The notes: generated from the sequence alone by a model not told the origin. A stretch of DNA of 59,059 bases from Burkholderia sp. Leaf177 (GCF_001424345.1 NZ_LMPF01000010.1:940-59998), one strand, 5' to 3'; counted from the stretch's first letter, positions 8,423 to 18,175 are shown. Program-made: numbers and translations.

Positions 8423-10114
8423 ATGGCATCGCAAGCATTTTTGCAGGCACGAGACTTCCTGCTGCGTCATCGCGACGACTACGAAACCGCGTACAGGGAC
8501 TTTGCGTGGCCGGAACTCGCGGAGTTCAACTGGGCGCTCGACTGGTTCGATGAATACGCGCGCAGCAACCTGAACCCGGCGCTCTGGGTCGTGGAAGAAA
8601 ACGGCGACGAGACCAAGCTGTCGTACGCGGAGTTATCGGCGAGATCGAATCAGCTTGCGAACTGGCTGAGGCAGCAAGGCGTAGCGCGCGGCGACCGGAT
8701 CTTGCTGATGCTGCCGAACCAGCCCGCGCTCTGGGAAACCATGCTCGCGGCCATGAAACTCGGCGCCGTCACCATTCCCGCGACCATGTTGCTGACGCCG
8801 GCGGACATAGCCGATCGCATCACGCGCGGCGATGTGAAGCACGTGATCGTGGCGTCGAATGAAACGTCGAAATTCGATGCCATCGATAAAACCAAAACCC
8901 GCATCGCGGTTGCGATTCCAACGAGCGCGCCGTTGCCCGAAGGCTGGCTGAATTTCGCCGATGCCTTCAACGAAAGTCCATCGTTCGAACCCGAAGGCCG
9001 GACGCTCGCAACCGATCCGCTTCTGCTGTATTTCACGAGCGGCACCACAAGCCGGCCGAAGCTCGTCTTGCATAGCCATCAAAGTTATCCGGTCGGACAT
9101 CTCTCGACCATGTACTGGATCGGTTTGAAACCCGGCGACGTTCACCTGAACATCAGCTCGCCCGGCTGGGCGAAACACGCGTGGAGCTGCGTGTTCGCGC
9201 CATGGAACGCGGGCGCGACGGTGTTCATCCACAACACGCCGCGCTTCAGCGCAAAGTCCACGCTCGAGGCGCTGGTCAAGCATCAGATCACGACGCTCTG
9301 CGCGCCGCCGACCGTCTGGCGAATGATGATCCAGGAGGATTTATCGGCGTATAAGGTCCATTTGCGCGAGGTCGTGGGCGCGGGCGAACCGCTGAATCCG
9401 GAGATCATCGACCGCGTCAAGAAGGCCTGGAATCTCCCGTTACGCGATGGTTTCGGCCAGACCGAAACCACGGCACAAATTGCAAATTCACCCGGCCAGC
9501 CGATGAAACCCGGATCGATGGGACGTCCATTGCCAGGTTACAAGATCACACTCCTCGATCACGACGACAACCCCGCGCCGGAAGGCGAGCTCGCGCTGAT
9601 CCTCGACCCGAAACCGCTCGGCTTGATGGACGGCTACGTGGACGACCCGTCGAAGACGCAGGACGCCATGCGCGGCGGGCATTATCGAACGGGCGATGTT
9701 GCCTCCATCGACTCCGATGGTTACTTCACTTACGTTGGCCGTGCCGACGACGTTTTCAAAGCCGCCGATTACCGCATCAGCCCGTTTGAACTGGAAAGCG
9801 TGTTGATTGAACATCCGGCGGTGGGCGAAGCGGCCGTGGTGCCGAGCCCTGATCCGCTGCGGTTGTCGGTACCGAAGGCGTTCGTCGCATTGCGCAATGG
9901 CTACGAACCGACGAAGGAAACCGCTGGCGAGATACTCAAGTTCGCGGCGCAAAAACTCGCGGCCTACAAGCGCATCCGACGCATCGAGTTCTACGAATTG
10001 CCGAAAACCATCTCGGGAAAAATTCGTCGCGTGGAACTCAGGAAAACTGAAGAAGCGCGCGGCAGCGACGCACGTCGAGACAACGAATATTGGGAAGACG
10101 ATTTCGGCGCGTAG
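8423..10114 (+). CDS. AMP-forming acyl/aryl-CoA ligase (benzoate/medium-chain type)
   Basis: This 563-residue adenylate-forming ligase activates a carboxylic acid to its CoA thioester via an acyl-AMP. The P-loop FTSGTTSRPK is at 204-213. The hinge motif YRTGDVASIDSDGYFTYVGR lies in the C-terminal third, and the catalytic Lys533 sits in SGKIRR. The overall style (LSYAELSARSNQLANWLRQQG, DGFGQTETT) is that of medium-chain or benzoate-type CoA ligases; the substrate is not readable. AAGGAGAC lies just before the ATG. It probably forms an operon with the preceding ThDP enzyme. A strong hairpin terminator follows the stop at once. Confidence 0.88.
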   Translation: MASQAFLQARDFLLRHRDDYETAYRDFAWPELAEFNWALDWFDEYARSNLNPALWVVEENGDETKLSYAELSARSNQLANWLRQQGVARGDRILLMLPNQPALWETMLAAMKLGAVTIPATMLLTPADIADRITRGDVKHVIVASNETSKFDAIDKTKTRIAVAIPTSAPLPEGWLNFADAFNESPSFEPEGRTLATDPLLLYFTSGTTSRPKLVLHSHQSYPVGHLSTMYWIGLKPGDVHLNISSPGWAKHAWSCVFAPWNAGATVFIHNTPRFSAKSTLEALVKHQITTLCAPPTVWRMMIQEDLSAYKVHLREVVGAGEPLNPEIIDRVKKAWNLPLRDGFGQTETTAQIANSPGQPMKPGSMGRPLPGYKITLLDHDDNPAPEGELALILDPKPLGLMDGYVDDPSKTQDAMRGGHYRTGDVASIDSDGYFTYVGRADDVFKAADYRISPFELESVLIEHPAVGEAAVVPSPDPLRLSVPKAFVALRNGYEPTKETAGEILKFAAQKLAAYKRIRRIEFYELPKTISGKIRRVELRKTEEARGSDARRDNEYWEDDFGA

Positions 10115-10122
10115 CCATTAAA

Positions 10123-10154
10123 AAACCCCGCAACGCATGACGCGTGCGGGGTTT
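10123..10154. terminator. Bidirectional intrinsic terminator between convergent genes
   Basis: The stem AAACCCCGCA (10123-10132) pairs with TGCGGGGTTT (10145-10154) around a 12-base loop. It sits between the CoA-ligase stop and the convergent binding-protein stop, and can serve both. Confidence 0.85.
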
Positions 10155-10171
10155 ATCGGAGCACAGAAAAC

Positions 10172-11320
10172 TTACTTTCCGCCCACGCTTTGCAGCGTCG
10201 TCCACTTGCCGCCGACGACCTTGTACAGCGTGATGCCGCCGTTCTTCAGGTCGCCCTTCGCGTCGTACGCGAGTTGCTTCGACGTCACGCCAGGCATGTC
10301 GGTTTTAGCAAGCATCGGCAGGTACTTGGCCGGATCGGTGGAATTCGCCGTCTTCATTGCCGTGAACATGGCCATTGCGCCGTCGTACGCGTACGGCGAG
10401 TACGTTTGCACGTCTTCGTTGAAACGCTTCTTGTACTTCGCAACGTACGCCGCGCCGCCCGGCATTTCGTCCAGCGGCAAGCCAGCCAGCGAGGCCACCG
10501 TGCCGTCGGCTGCATCGCCGGCGATCTTCAGGAACGTGTCCGTCTTGACCATCTCGCCTGCCATCAACGGCGCGCGCAGACCCAGCGTCTTCATCTGCTT
10601 GACCATTGGGCCGGCTTGCGAATCGGCGCCGCCGTAATACACGAGGTCGGGGTTCATCGACTTGATCTTGGTCAGGATGGCCTTGAAGTCGACGGCTTTG
10701 TCGTTGCCATATTCACGATCCACAATCGTCGCGCCGGCAGCTTTCGCGGCCTTTTCGAACTGATCGGCGAGACCTTGGCCGTAAGCCGTGCGGTCATCGA
10801 CGATCGCGATCTTCTTCACCTTCAGCGTCTTCACCGCGAACTCGCCGGCAACCGATCCTTGCTGCGTGTCGGACGTCATCATGCGGAACGTGGTCTTGTA
10901 GCCTTGCGTGGTGTATTCCGGAGCGGTCGCCATCGCGATTTCGGGAATGCCGGCGTTCGCGTAGATGCGCGAAGCGGGAATGGTCGTGCCCGAGTTGAAG
11001 TGGCCGAGCATGCCTTTGATGTTGTCATCCACCAGCTTTTGCGCGACGGTCGTGCCGGTGCGCGGGTCGGCCTGGTCATCGGCGGAATCGAGCACGATGC
11101 GAACCGGCTTGCCGCCAATCACGGGCTTCGTTGCGTTGAAGTCTTCGACCGCGAGCACGATGCCGTTCTGGAAATCCTTGCCGTAGTGCGCCTGCGCGCC
11201 GGTCATCGGACCTGCGAAACCTACTTTTACGTCTTCAGCCGTTTGCGCCTGAGCCGTTGCAGCGACCGACAAACCCGTCACCAACATTGCTGCTGCCAGC
11301 TTCTTCATCGTGTAATCCAT
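10172..11320 (-). CDS. Periplasmic branched-chain amino acid-type ABC binding protein
   Basis: This 382-residue protein has a signal peptide ending near AQAQ (about residue 25). A type I periplasmic-binding-fold mature part follows, beginning VKVGFAGPMTGAQAHYGKD, with GHFNSGTTIPAS and YKTTFRMMTSD typical of LivJ/LivK. The ATG at 11320 has AGGAGA just upstream, preferred over Met5. It delivers branched-chain or related amino acids to an ABC transporter; no permease or ATPase is next to it, so it must share subunits encoded elsewhere. Its own promoter likely lies in the 94 bp after putA. Confidence 0.9.
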   Translation of the reverse strand: MDYTMKKLAAAMLVTGLSVAATAQAQTAEDVKVGFAGPMTGAQAHYGKDFQNGIVLAVEDFNATKPVIGGKPVRIVLDSADDQADPRTGTTVAQKLVDDNIKGMLGHFNSGTTIPASRIYANAGIPEIAMATAPEYTTQGYKTTFRMMTSDTQQGSVAGEFAVKTLKVKKIAIVDDRTAYGQGLADQFEKAAKAAGATIVDREYGNDKAVDFKAILTKIKSMNPDLVYYGGADSQAGPMVKQMKTLGLRAPLMAGEMVKTDTFLKIAGDAADGTVASLAGLPLDEMPGGAAYVAKYKKRFNEDVQTYSPYAYDGAMAMFTAMKTANSTDPAKYLPMLAKTDMPGVTSKQLAYDAKGDLKNGGITLYKVVGGKWTTLQSVGGK

Positions 11321-11414
11321 AAACTCTCCTGATTCCCATGTGAGTGGCAGCGCGTGCCGGTGTCGCCGTGCCCGCTGCCGTTTGTTTGAGCCGATCTGCC
11401 GCTCTGAATTGTGT

Positions 11415-14400
11415 TCAGCCGATCGTCATCAAATTCGCATTGCCGCCCGCGGCCGCCGTGTTCACGCTCACCGAGCGTTCCGTCAGCAACCGTTCGAGCG
11501 CATATTCCTGCTCGCCGTCGTGGGCTTCGTCGGCAAACGCTCCCGCCGATACACCCTGCACCGAGACAATCGGTCCCGGGCGTTTTGCAACGTCCTTCAC
11601 CAGCGCCATCAGTTCGTCGCTGTCGCCTTCGAACAGAACGGCGTCGAAAAGGACGTCCTGATTCTTGCGCACCGAAGCCCGCGCTTTAAGCGATGCCGGC
11701 AGCGCCGCCACGAGCTGCTCGCCGGCCGCGCCCGAGAACAGCGCCTTGTTGCCCGTCGCGAGCACCGCGGCGAATTGCGCGCGCGCGCCGCTTGCCGTCG
11801 ATGCCACGCACAAGACCGTGCCGCGTGCGCCGAGCGTGTACGTGTTGCGCTCGCCGGTCGGGCCGGGCAGCACGGCGGTCGCGCCGGCCATGACGTGCTG
11901 CAAGTGGCCGTCGCAACGTGCTGCCGTTTGCGGGTCGCGCTCGGCGATGGCCCAGTCGCGCAATGCGGTGAGCGCGGCGGGTGTATCGTTCGATGCCGTC
12001 TGGTCAGCGATCAACGCGCTCTCCAGCGACTTCGGCAACCCTGTAGGACGCTTCGCGAGAAGGCGTTGCAAGTACAGCGCGCCGCCCGCTTTCGGCCCCG
12101 TGCCCGACAAACCTTCGCCGCCGAACGGTTGCACGCCGACCACGGCGCCAATCACGTTCCGGTTCACGTAGATGTTGCCAACATGCGCGCGGCTGACCAC
12201 GTGCGCGATGGTTTCGTCGATACGCGTATGGATTCCCAGCGTCAGCCCGTAACCCGTCGCCTTGATTTGGTCGAGCAGTTTATCAAGTTGCGCGCGCCGA
12301 TACCGAACCACATGCAGCACCGGGCCGAACACTTCGCGCTTGAGTTCATCGATTGAATCCAGTTCGATCAACGTCGGCGGCACGAACGTGCCTTGCGCGC
12401 AACTATCGGGCGTTGGCAATTGCACGACGTTGCGGCCTTTTTCTCGCATCGATGCCACGTGGCCGTCAATGCTTTGCTTGGCCTCGGCATCGATCACCGG
12501 ACCCACATCCGTGGACAAACGGTCGGGGTTGCCCATTGCGAGTTGCTGCATGGCGCCCGTCAGCATTTCGAGCGTGCGATCGGCGACATCGTCTTGCAGG
12601 CACAGCACGCGCAGCGCGGAACAGCGTTGACCGGCGGAATCGAAGGACGATTGCAACACGTCCGCGACCACTTGCTCGGCGAGCGCCGACGAATCGACGA
12701 TCATCGCGTTCTGTCCACCCGTTTCCGCGATGAGCGGGATCGGCCGGCCATCCGGATCGAGACGTTCGGACAAGGTCTTGTTGATGAGGCGCGCGACGTC
12801 CGTGGAACCGGTGAACATCACGGCGCGTGTGCGCGGATCGGCGACAAGCGCCGCGCCCACGGTTTCACCGTTGCCCGGCAAGAGTTGCACCGCGCCCGCC
12901 GGCACGCCGGCTTCGCGCAAGATTCGCACGGCTTGGGCCGCGATCAGCGGCGTTTGTTCGGCGGGTTTCGCGAGCACGGGATTGCCGGCGGCGAGCGCGG
13001 CGGCAACTTGTCCCATGAAGATTGCGAGCGGGAAATTCCACGGGCTGATACAGACGACCGGACCGAGCGGACGATGGGTATCGTTGGAAAATTCGCCGCG
13101 AATCTGCGTCGAGTAATAACGCAGGAAATCGATTGCTTCACGAATTTCCGATACCGCGTTCGCAAGCGACTTTCCTGCTTCGCGCACGACCAAACCCATC
13201 AGCGTATGCATTTGCGCTTCGAGCAGATCGGCGGCACGGGCGAGACAATCGGCGCGTTCATCGACAGGCGTCGATTGCCAGATCGGCGCGGCGGCGACCG
13301 CGTTGTTCATCGCCAAGGCGACCTGTTCCGGCGATGCATCCGTCACCGTTCCAACGAGATCGCGCAGATCGGCGGGGTTGCGTACGTCGCGTGCGACGCC
13401 TTCGACCACGTCTGTGGATTCGAGCATCGGCGCCGCGCGCCACGGATGATTCGCGCTTGCAAGCAAAGCCGACGACAACGACGCCAGCCGATGCTCGTTC
13501 GACAAATCGAAGCCCATCGAATTGAGGCGTTCGCCGCCGTACAACTGACGCGGCAACGGGATCTTTGCGTGCGGCAAACCGAGCGGCGTGAGCTTCGACG
13601 CTTCTTCAATTGGATCCTGCACGAGTTCGCTGACCGGAATGTTTTTATCCGCGATGCGATTCACGAACGACGTGTTCGCGCCGTTCTCGAGCAAGCGCCG
13701 CACGAGATACGCGAGCAACGTTTCGTGCGTGCCGACGGGCGCATACACGCGGCACGGCCGGTTGAGCTTGTCGCGGCCGGTAACCTCTTCGTACAACGGT
13801 TCGCCCATGCCGTGCAGGCACTGGAATTCGTACTGCCCGGGATAATAATTTCCCCCGGCCAGGTGATAAATCGCCGACAGCGTGAACGCGTTGTGCGTAG
13901 CGAATTGCGGATAAACGGCATCGGGCGCGCCGAGCAGTTTCTTCGCGCACGCCACGTACGAGATGTCCGTGTAGATCTTGCGCGTATAGACGGGATACCC
14001 TTCGAGGCCATCGACTTGAGCGCGCTTGATTTCCGAATCCCAGTACGCGCCTTTCACCAGCCGAACCATGATCCGATGCCGGCTGCGACGCGCCAGATCA
14101 ATCAAATAGTCGATGACAAACGGGCAGCGCTTTTGATAAGCCTGCACCACGAAGCCAATGCCATTCCATCCGGCCAGTTCAGGATCGAAGCAAAGCGCTT
14201 CGAGCAGATCGAGCGAAATTTCGAGCCGATCGGCTTCTTCCGCGTCGATGTTCAAGCCAATGTCGTAACGCCGCGCGAGCAACGCCAACGCCTTCACGCG
14301 CGGCAACAACTCGGTCATCGTGCGCTCTTGTTGCGAGCGCGAATATCGCGGATGCAACGCCGAGAGCTTGATCGAAATGCCCGGGCCTTCATAAATGCCG

Positions 14401-15347
14401 CGCGATCCCGCCGCCTTGCCGATTGCGTGAATCGCCTGTTCGTACGACGCGTAATAGCGCAGCGCGTCTTCTTCTGTCGTCGCGGCTTCGCCGAGCATGT
14501 CGTACGAGTAGCGGAAACCGCGCGCTTCGAACTTGCGGCTGTTCGCAAGCGCTTCCGAGATTGTCTCGCCCGTGACGAACTGCTCGCCCATCAGACGCAT
14601 GGCCATATCCACGCCTTTTCTGATCAGCGGTTCGCCGCCGCGTCCGATCAAGCGCGTCAACGCCGACGACAATCCGGCTTCGCTGTTCGTGGTCACGAGC
14701 TTGCCGGTGATCATCAAGCCCCACGTCGCCGCGTTCACGAACAGCGACGGCGCCTGGCCCATATGCGAGCGCCAGTCGCCCTTGCTGATCTTGTCGCGGA
14801 TAAGCGCGTCGCGCGTTGCACGATCGGGAATGCGCAACAACGCTTCGGCGAGGCACATCAGCGCGACGCCTTCTTGGCTCGACAACGAAAATTCATGGAT
14901 CAAGCCTTCAACGCCGCCGCCCGTCTGCTTTTTACGCAGCGCTTCGACGAGCTTTGTCGCCATTGCGTTGGTCTCGTTGGCAACACTCGCAGGCAAACGC
15001 GCTTGGCCGATCAGGAACGGCACGCATTCCGGCTCTGGCCGCCGATAAGCCGCCGTGATCGCCGCGCGCAACACGGATTGCGGCTGCACGTTCTGCGCGA
15101 AATCAAGGAAGGGATGCGGTACGCCGTCTTCGTCGGAATCGACGTGTGCGGAGGATTCGAGCGAATCGGCGGCGCCAAGTGCACCGGAAAGTTCCGGCGG
15201 CAATTGTCCATGTTCGATACGTTCCAGGTACGCGAAGATCGCCTGCTTGATAAGCCAGTGCGGCGTGCGTTCGAGGCGCGTGGCGGCGTCTCTCAGGCGG
15301 CTGCGCAGCAGATCATCGACTTTGACGCCCAGGGTGGTGCTCGCCAT
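11415..15347 (-). CDS. putA: Trifunctional PutA: proline dehydrogenase, P5C dehydrogenase and DNA-binding repressor
   Basis: PutA oxidises proline to glutamate in two steps, using FAD and then NAD. I place the start at ATG 15347, which has AAGGAA upstream and opens directly into a ribbon-helix-helix DNA-binding domain (MASTTLGVKVDDLLRSRLRD, about residues 1-45). This gives 1310 residues, the size of trifunctional PutA. The proline dehydrogenase barrel includes DAEEADRLE and RLVKGAYWDSEIKRAQ. The aldehyde dehydrogenase part has FTGSTDVARLI and catalytic Cys909 in GQRCSALRV. Extra codons up to 15434 look non-native. The RHH domain implies autorepression; an inverted repeat upstream (15421-15452) is a candidate target. 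Confidence 0.95.
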   Translation of the reverse strand: MASTTLGVKVDDLLRSRLRDAATRLERTPHWLIKQAIFAYLERIEHGQLPPELSGALGAADSLESSAHVDSDEDGVPHPFLDFAQNVQPQSVLRAAITAAYRRPEPECVPFLIGQARLPASVANETNAMATKLVEALRKKQTGGGVEGLIHEFSLSSQEGVALMCLAEALLRIPDRATRDALIRDKISKGDWRSHMGQAPSLFVNAATWGLMITGKLVTTNSEAGLSSALTRLIGRGGEPLIRKGVDMAMRLMGEQFVTGETISEALANSRKFEARGFRYSYDMLGEAATTEEDALRYYASYEQAIHAIGKAAGSRGIYEGPGISIKLSALHPRYSRSQQERTMTELLPRVKALALLARRYDIGLNIDAEEADRLEISLDLLEALCFDPELAGWNGIGFVVQAYQKRCPFVIDYLIDLARRSRHRIMVRLVKGAYWDSEIKRAQVDGLEGYPVYTRKIYTDISYVACAKKLLGAPDAVYPQFATHNAFTLSAIYHLAGGNYYPGQYEFQCLHGMGEPLYEEVTGRDKLNRPCRVYAPVGTHETLLAYLVRRLLENGANTSFVNRIADKNIPVSELVQDPIEEASKLTPLGLPHAKIPLPRQLYGGERLNSMGFDLSNEHRLASLSSALLASANHPWRAAPMLESTDVVEGVARDVRNPADLRDLVGTVTDASPEQVALAMNNAVAAAPIWQSTPVDERADCLARAADLLEAQMHTLMGLVVREAGKSLANAVSEIREAIDFLRYYSTQIRGEFSNDTHRPLGPVVCISPWNFPLAIFMGQVAAALAAGNPVLAKPAEQTPLIAAQAVRILREAGVPAGAVQLLPGNGETVGAALVADPRTRAVMFTGSTDVARLINKTLSERLDPDGRPIPLIAETGGQNAMIVDSSALAEQVVADVLQSSFDSAGQRCSALRVLCLQDDVADRTLEMLTGAMQQLAMGNPDRLSTDVGPVIDAEAKQSIDGHVASMREKGRNVVQLPTPDSCAQGTFVPPTLIELDSIDELKREVFGPVLHVVRYRRAQLDKLLDQIKATGYGLTLGIHTRIDETIAHVVSRAHVGNIYVNRNVIGAVVGVQPFGGEGLSGTGPKAGGALYLQRLLAKRPTGLPKSLESALIADQTASNDTPAALTALRDWAIAERDPQTAARCDGHLQHVMAGATAVLPGPTGERNTYTLGARGTVLCVASTASGARAQFAAVLATGNKALFSGAAGEQLVAALPASLKARASVRKNQDVLFDAVLFEGDSDELMALVKDVAKRPGPIVSVQGVSAGAFADEAHDGEQEYALERLLTERSVSVNTAAAGGNANLMTIG

Positions 15348-15420
15348 ATCTCGTTCCTTGCCGACGCGGAAAGCCGGCGATAGCTTAAAAGTGGCCGAAT
15401 CGTAACTCGCACATAAAAAA

Positions 15421-15452
15421 GGTGCAACCAACATTTAGAGATGGGTTGCACC
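15421..15452. promoter_or_regulatory. Inverted repeat upstream of putA, candidate operator
   Basis: GGTGCAACC (15421-15429) and GGTTGCACC (15444-15452) are perfect 9-bp inverted arms separated by 14 bp, about 75-105 bp upstream of the putA start. No T-run follows on either strand, so a terminator is unlikely. Binding by PutA or another regulator is inferred from position. Confidence 0.4.
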
Positions 15453-15660
15453 TGTGGAAACCCTTATACGCCAAGGGATTAGGGGTAATTGAGGATGGCG
15501 GCGTTGGCGGCCGATGCCTACGATTCTCGCGACTGGTGATTTTTTCAGCACCACCCTAATTAATTCCTCTGCTCTGCCGATAACTGGGGTACGGCCAAAG
15601 TTACGACGAATCCAGTAGCGGCCGAACTTCAATCAGCCGCGGTTTCGGGGAGCAGGGGAA

Positions 15661-15831
15661 ATGAGCAACTGGATGGTTTTCATGATCGTATGGGCGATGG
15701 TTGCAATGTGCGTGGTCTTGTTCATCCGGGGAGCACACCCGCACGTAGAACGTCCGGACGGTGAAAACCGTGGCGGGAATCGCGATCGGAAAGCGGGCGG
15801 GTTTGCGGCCAGCGCGGACGCGGCACGTTAA
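15661..15831 (+). CDS. Small single-span membrane protein, 56 residues, unknown function
   Basis: The ATG at 15661 is preceded by GGGGAGCAGGGGAA, a strong purine-rich ribosome-binding site, and the frame ends in TAA at 15829-15831. The product has one hydrophobic helix at about residues 4-22 (MVFMIVWAMVAMCVVLF). A charged, Arg- and Gly-rich hydrophilic tail follows (HPHVERPDGENRGGNRDRK). It is divergent from putA and convergent with priA. No family is recognised. The ribosome-binding site and clean membrane-helix composition favour a real gene; it could also be a chance frame. Confidence 0.55.
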   Translation: MSNWMVFMIVWAMVAMCVVLFIRGAHPHVERPDGENRGGNRDRKAGGFAASADAAR

Positions 15832-15862
15832 ACCGGCGTTAAAGCGGTAAGCAGGAGAAGGC

Positions 15863-18175
15863 CTAGATATCCAGTGGATCGACTTCAACGTTCCATCGGA
15901 TCAGGCCTTTGACCTTTATCGCTCGCAACATGGGCTGCCAGGCCCTGAGCGCATTTTGCAGGACCGCTCGCGAAGCGCATTCGAGCAGCAATTGCGCGCG
16001 ATGCACATTGAATACTTTCACGATGGTCAGCGGCACCGCGTCGTACACCGTCACCCTCTCGGCCCCGGCCACCGTAGCAAACTCCGCCGCAGCAGCGCCT
16101 AAAAAGTCCAGCGCGACTTCGAGCGTGCGCCCTTCCGCACGCAACATCGCTTGATAAACGAATGGCGGCAAATGCGCGTCGCGCCGTTCAGCCAAAGTCG
16201 AATTCGCAAAACCAACGTAATCGTGGCGCGCCAGCGCGTGATAAAGCGCGTGCCGTGCATAACGCGTCTGGATCATCACTTCGCCAGGCAATCCCGCGCG
16301 GCCCGCGCGTCCGCTCACTTGCATCAGTTGCGCGAACAGCCGCTCGCTCGCGCGGAAATCGTGCGAGAACAGCGCGGTATCGGCGTTCAGAACACCGACC
16401 AGCGTCACGCGCTGAAAATCGTGTCCCTTCGCGATCATCTGCGTGCCGACGAGGATATCGACTTCGCCCGCGTGGACATCGGAGAAAAGCGCCTGCGCGC
16501 TGCCTTTGCGCCGCGTGCTGTCGGCATCGATACGTAACACTCGCGCGCCGGGCACCGCCGTCGCCAGCGTTTCCTCGACGCGTTGCGTGCCGCGGCCCAT
16601 CGGTGCAATGTCCACGTTGCCGCAATCCGGGCAGGACTTCGGGATGCGCGATTCCCAGCCGCAATGGTGGCAGCGCAATGCGCGCTCGGGCTTGTGGAGC
16701 ACCACGTATGCGCTGCATCGCGGACAGCCGGCGACCCAACCGCAGGCGTCGCAGGAAAGAATCGGCGCGTAGCCGCGGCGGTTGAGGAACACGAGGCTTT
16801 GCTCGCCGCGCTCAAGGCGTGTTTTCATCGCGGCAATCAAAGGCCCGCACAAGCCTTCCACGGACGCCCGCCCGCGTTGCCTTTCCTCTTCCAGATCGAT
16901 CAGCCGCACGCTCGGCAGAACAGCCGTCGCCACTGCCCGGCGCGTCAGCGTGAGCTTGGTGTATCGGCCCTGCTCGGCTTGCCACCAGCTTTCCAGCGAT
17001 GGCGTGGCCGACCCGAGCACGACCGGAATCTCGATTTCCTTCGCCCGATACACCGCCAGATCCCGCGCCGAATACCGCAAACCTTCCTGCTGCTTGTACG
17101 CGGGATCGTGTTCTTCATCGACCACGATCAACGCCAGTTTCGGCATCGACGCCAATATCGCCAATCGCGTCCCGAGCACGAGCCGCGCGCGGCCGGTATG
17201 CGCCGCGAGCCAGTTGCGCGCGCGTTCGCCTTCGGCCAGGCCGCTGTGCATCGTGACGATCGCGCCTTCCGGCAACGCCGCGAAGCGCGTGCGGAACGCG
17301 GCTTCGAATTGCGGCGTGAGGTTGATTTCGGGAACGAGCACGAGCGCTTGCGCATCCGGGCGCGCGGCGAGCAAATCCGCCAACGCGTGCAGATAAACCT
17401 CCGTCTTGCCGCTGCCGGTGACGCCGTGCAGCAGGAACGCGGCGAAACCTTGCGCGTGGCGGATGGCATCGACGGCTTCAGCTTGTTCGGCGGTGAGCTG
17501 CGGCAAAAGCGCATCGCCGGCGTGGAGCAATGCCGCCTTTTCCAACGATGGTTCGAGCGCGACGTCCACGGCAGGAACATCGCCTGTTTCCATCGATACC
17601 CATCCGAGCGCTTGCCATTCATCGAGCGTCGCGCGGGCTTTCGGATGCAGCGCACGGGTTGCGGCGGCGGGAAGCGTTGGATGTGCGGCGAGAGCATCGG
17701 CGAGGCGGCGCAGCGCGGTTGCGCGCGCGGGCAAGCCATCGGGCAAATTCGCGCGGCCTTCGGCGGTCAACCTGTAACGCTCTTCTGGCGCGAGCAACTT
17801 CGCCCAGCGCGAGCTATCGCGCAAAACCTGCGGCAACGCGGGCAACGCGACTTCGCCTAAACCGCGCTGATAATAATCGGCTGCGAACAGCGTCAGCGCC
17901 CGCCATTCTTGTGCGAGCGGCGCGAGCGTGCTGCAAATCGCGGTTACGTCGCGCAACTTGTCCACAGGAACATCGCTGTGATCCGTGACTTCGCAAATCA
18001 TGCCAACGGCATCACGCCGTCCGAACGGAATCTGCACCAGCATGCCGGGTAGCGGCGTGGGCGCGAGGTTGTATCGATAATCGAAAAGTGTCGCCAGCGG
18101 ATGATCCAGCGCGACCCGAACGAATAGGCTCAATTGCCGCACCGCCCGCGAACCGCATCGCCGCAATGCTTCCAC
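15863..18175 (-). CDS. priA: Primosomal replication-restart helicase PriA
   Basis: PriA is a 3'-5' DNA helicase that reloads the replisome at collapsed forks. This 770-residue protein has an N-terminal DNA-binding domain (SLFVRVALDHPLATLFDYRY), Walker A GVTGSGKT at 251-258 and the Walker B box DEEH at 353-356. A two-zinc cysteine cluster follows, at residues 475, 478, 484, 487, 502, 505, 515 and 518. All key elements are present. The start is uncertain: a GTG at 18175 is assumed, and a second GTG at residue 12 is nearer the conserved N-terminus. Its promoter should lie in the 418-bp gap that also contains two DnaA boxes. Confidence 0.93.
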   Translation of the reverse strand: MEALRRCGSRAVRQLSLFVRVALDHPLATLFDYRYNLAPTPLPGMLVQIPFGRRDAVGMICEVTDHSDVPVDKLRDVTAICSTLAPLAQEWRALTLFAADYYQRGLGEVALPALPQVLRDSSRWAKLLAPEERYRLTAEGRANLPDGLPARATALRRLADALAAHPTLPAAATRALHPKARATLDEWQALGWVSMETGDVPAVDVALEPSLEKAALLHAGDALLPQLTAEQAEAVDAIRHAQGFAAFLLHGVTGSGKTEVYLHALADLLAARPDAQALVLVPEINLTPQFEAAFRTRFAALPEGAIVTMHSGLAEGERARNWLAAHTGRARLVLGTRLAILASMPKLALIVVDEEHDPAYKQQEGLRYSARDLAVYRAKEIEIPVVLGSATPSLESWWQAEQGRYTKLTLTRRAVATAVLPSVRLIDLEEERQRGRASVEGLCGPLIAAMKTRLERGEQSLVFLNRRGYAPILSCDACGWVAGCPRCSAYVVLHKPERALRCHHCGWESRIPKSCPDCGNVDIAPMGRGTQRVEETLATAVPGARVLRIDADSTRRKGSAQALFSDVHAGEVDILVGTQMIAKGHDFQRVTLVGVLNADTALFSHDFRASERLFAQLMQVSGRAGRAGLPGEVMIQTRYARHALYHALARHDYVGFANSTLAERRDAHLPPFVYQAMLRAEGRTLEVALDFLGAAAAEFATVAGAERVTVYDAVPLTIVKVFNVHRAQLLLECASRAVLQNALRAWQPMLRAIKVKGLIRWNVEVDPLDI

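Noticed and set aside
6635..8470. 611-codon minus-strand frame opposite the ThDP enzyme
   Set aside because: Composition is shadow-like, and the plus-strand gene has full ThDP motifs.
11346..11381. Hairpin GGCAGCG/CGCTGCC between putA and the binding-protein gene
   Set aside because: No T-run follows in either direction and the stem is only seven pairs, so it is not called a terminator.
12393..15383. 996-codon open frame on the plus strand opposite putA
   Set aside because: It is the antisense shadow of a high-GC gene; its Arg/His-rich composition is not protein-like, and putA is unambiguous.
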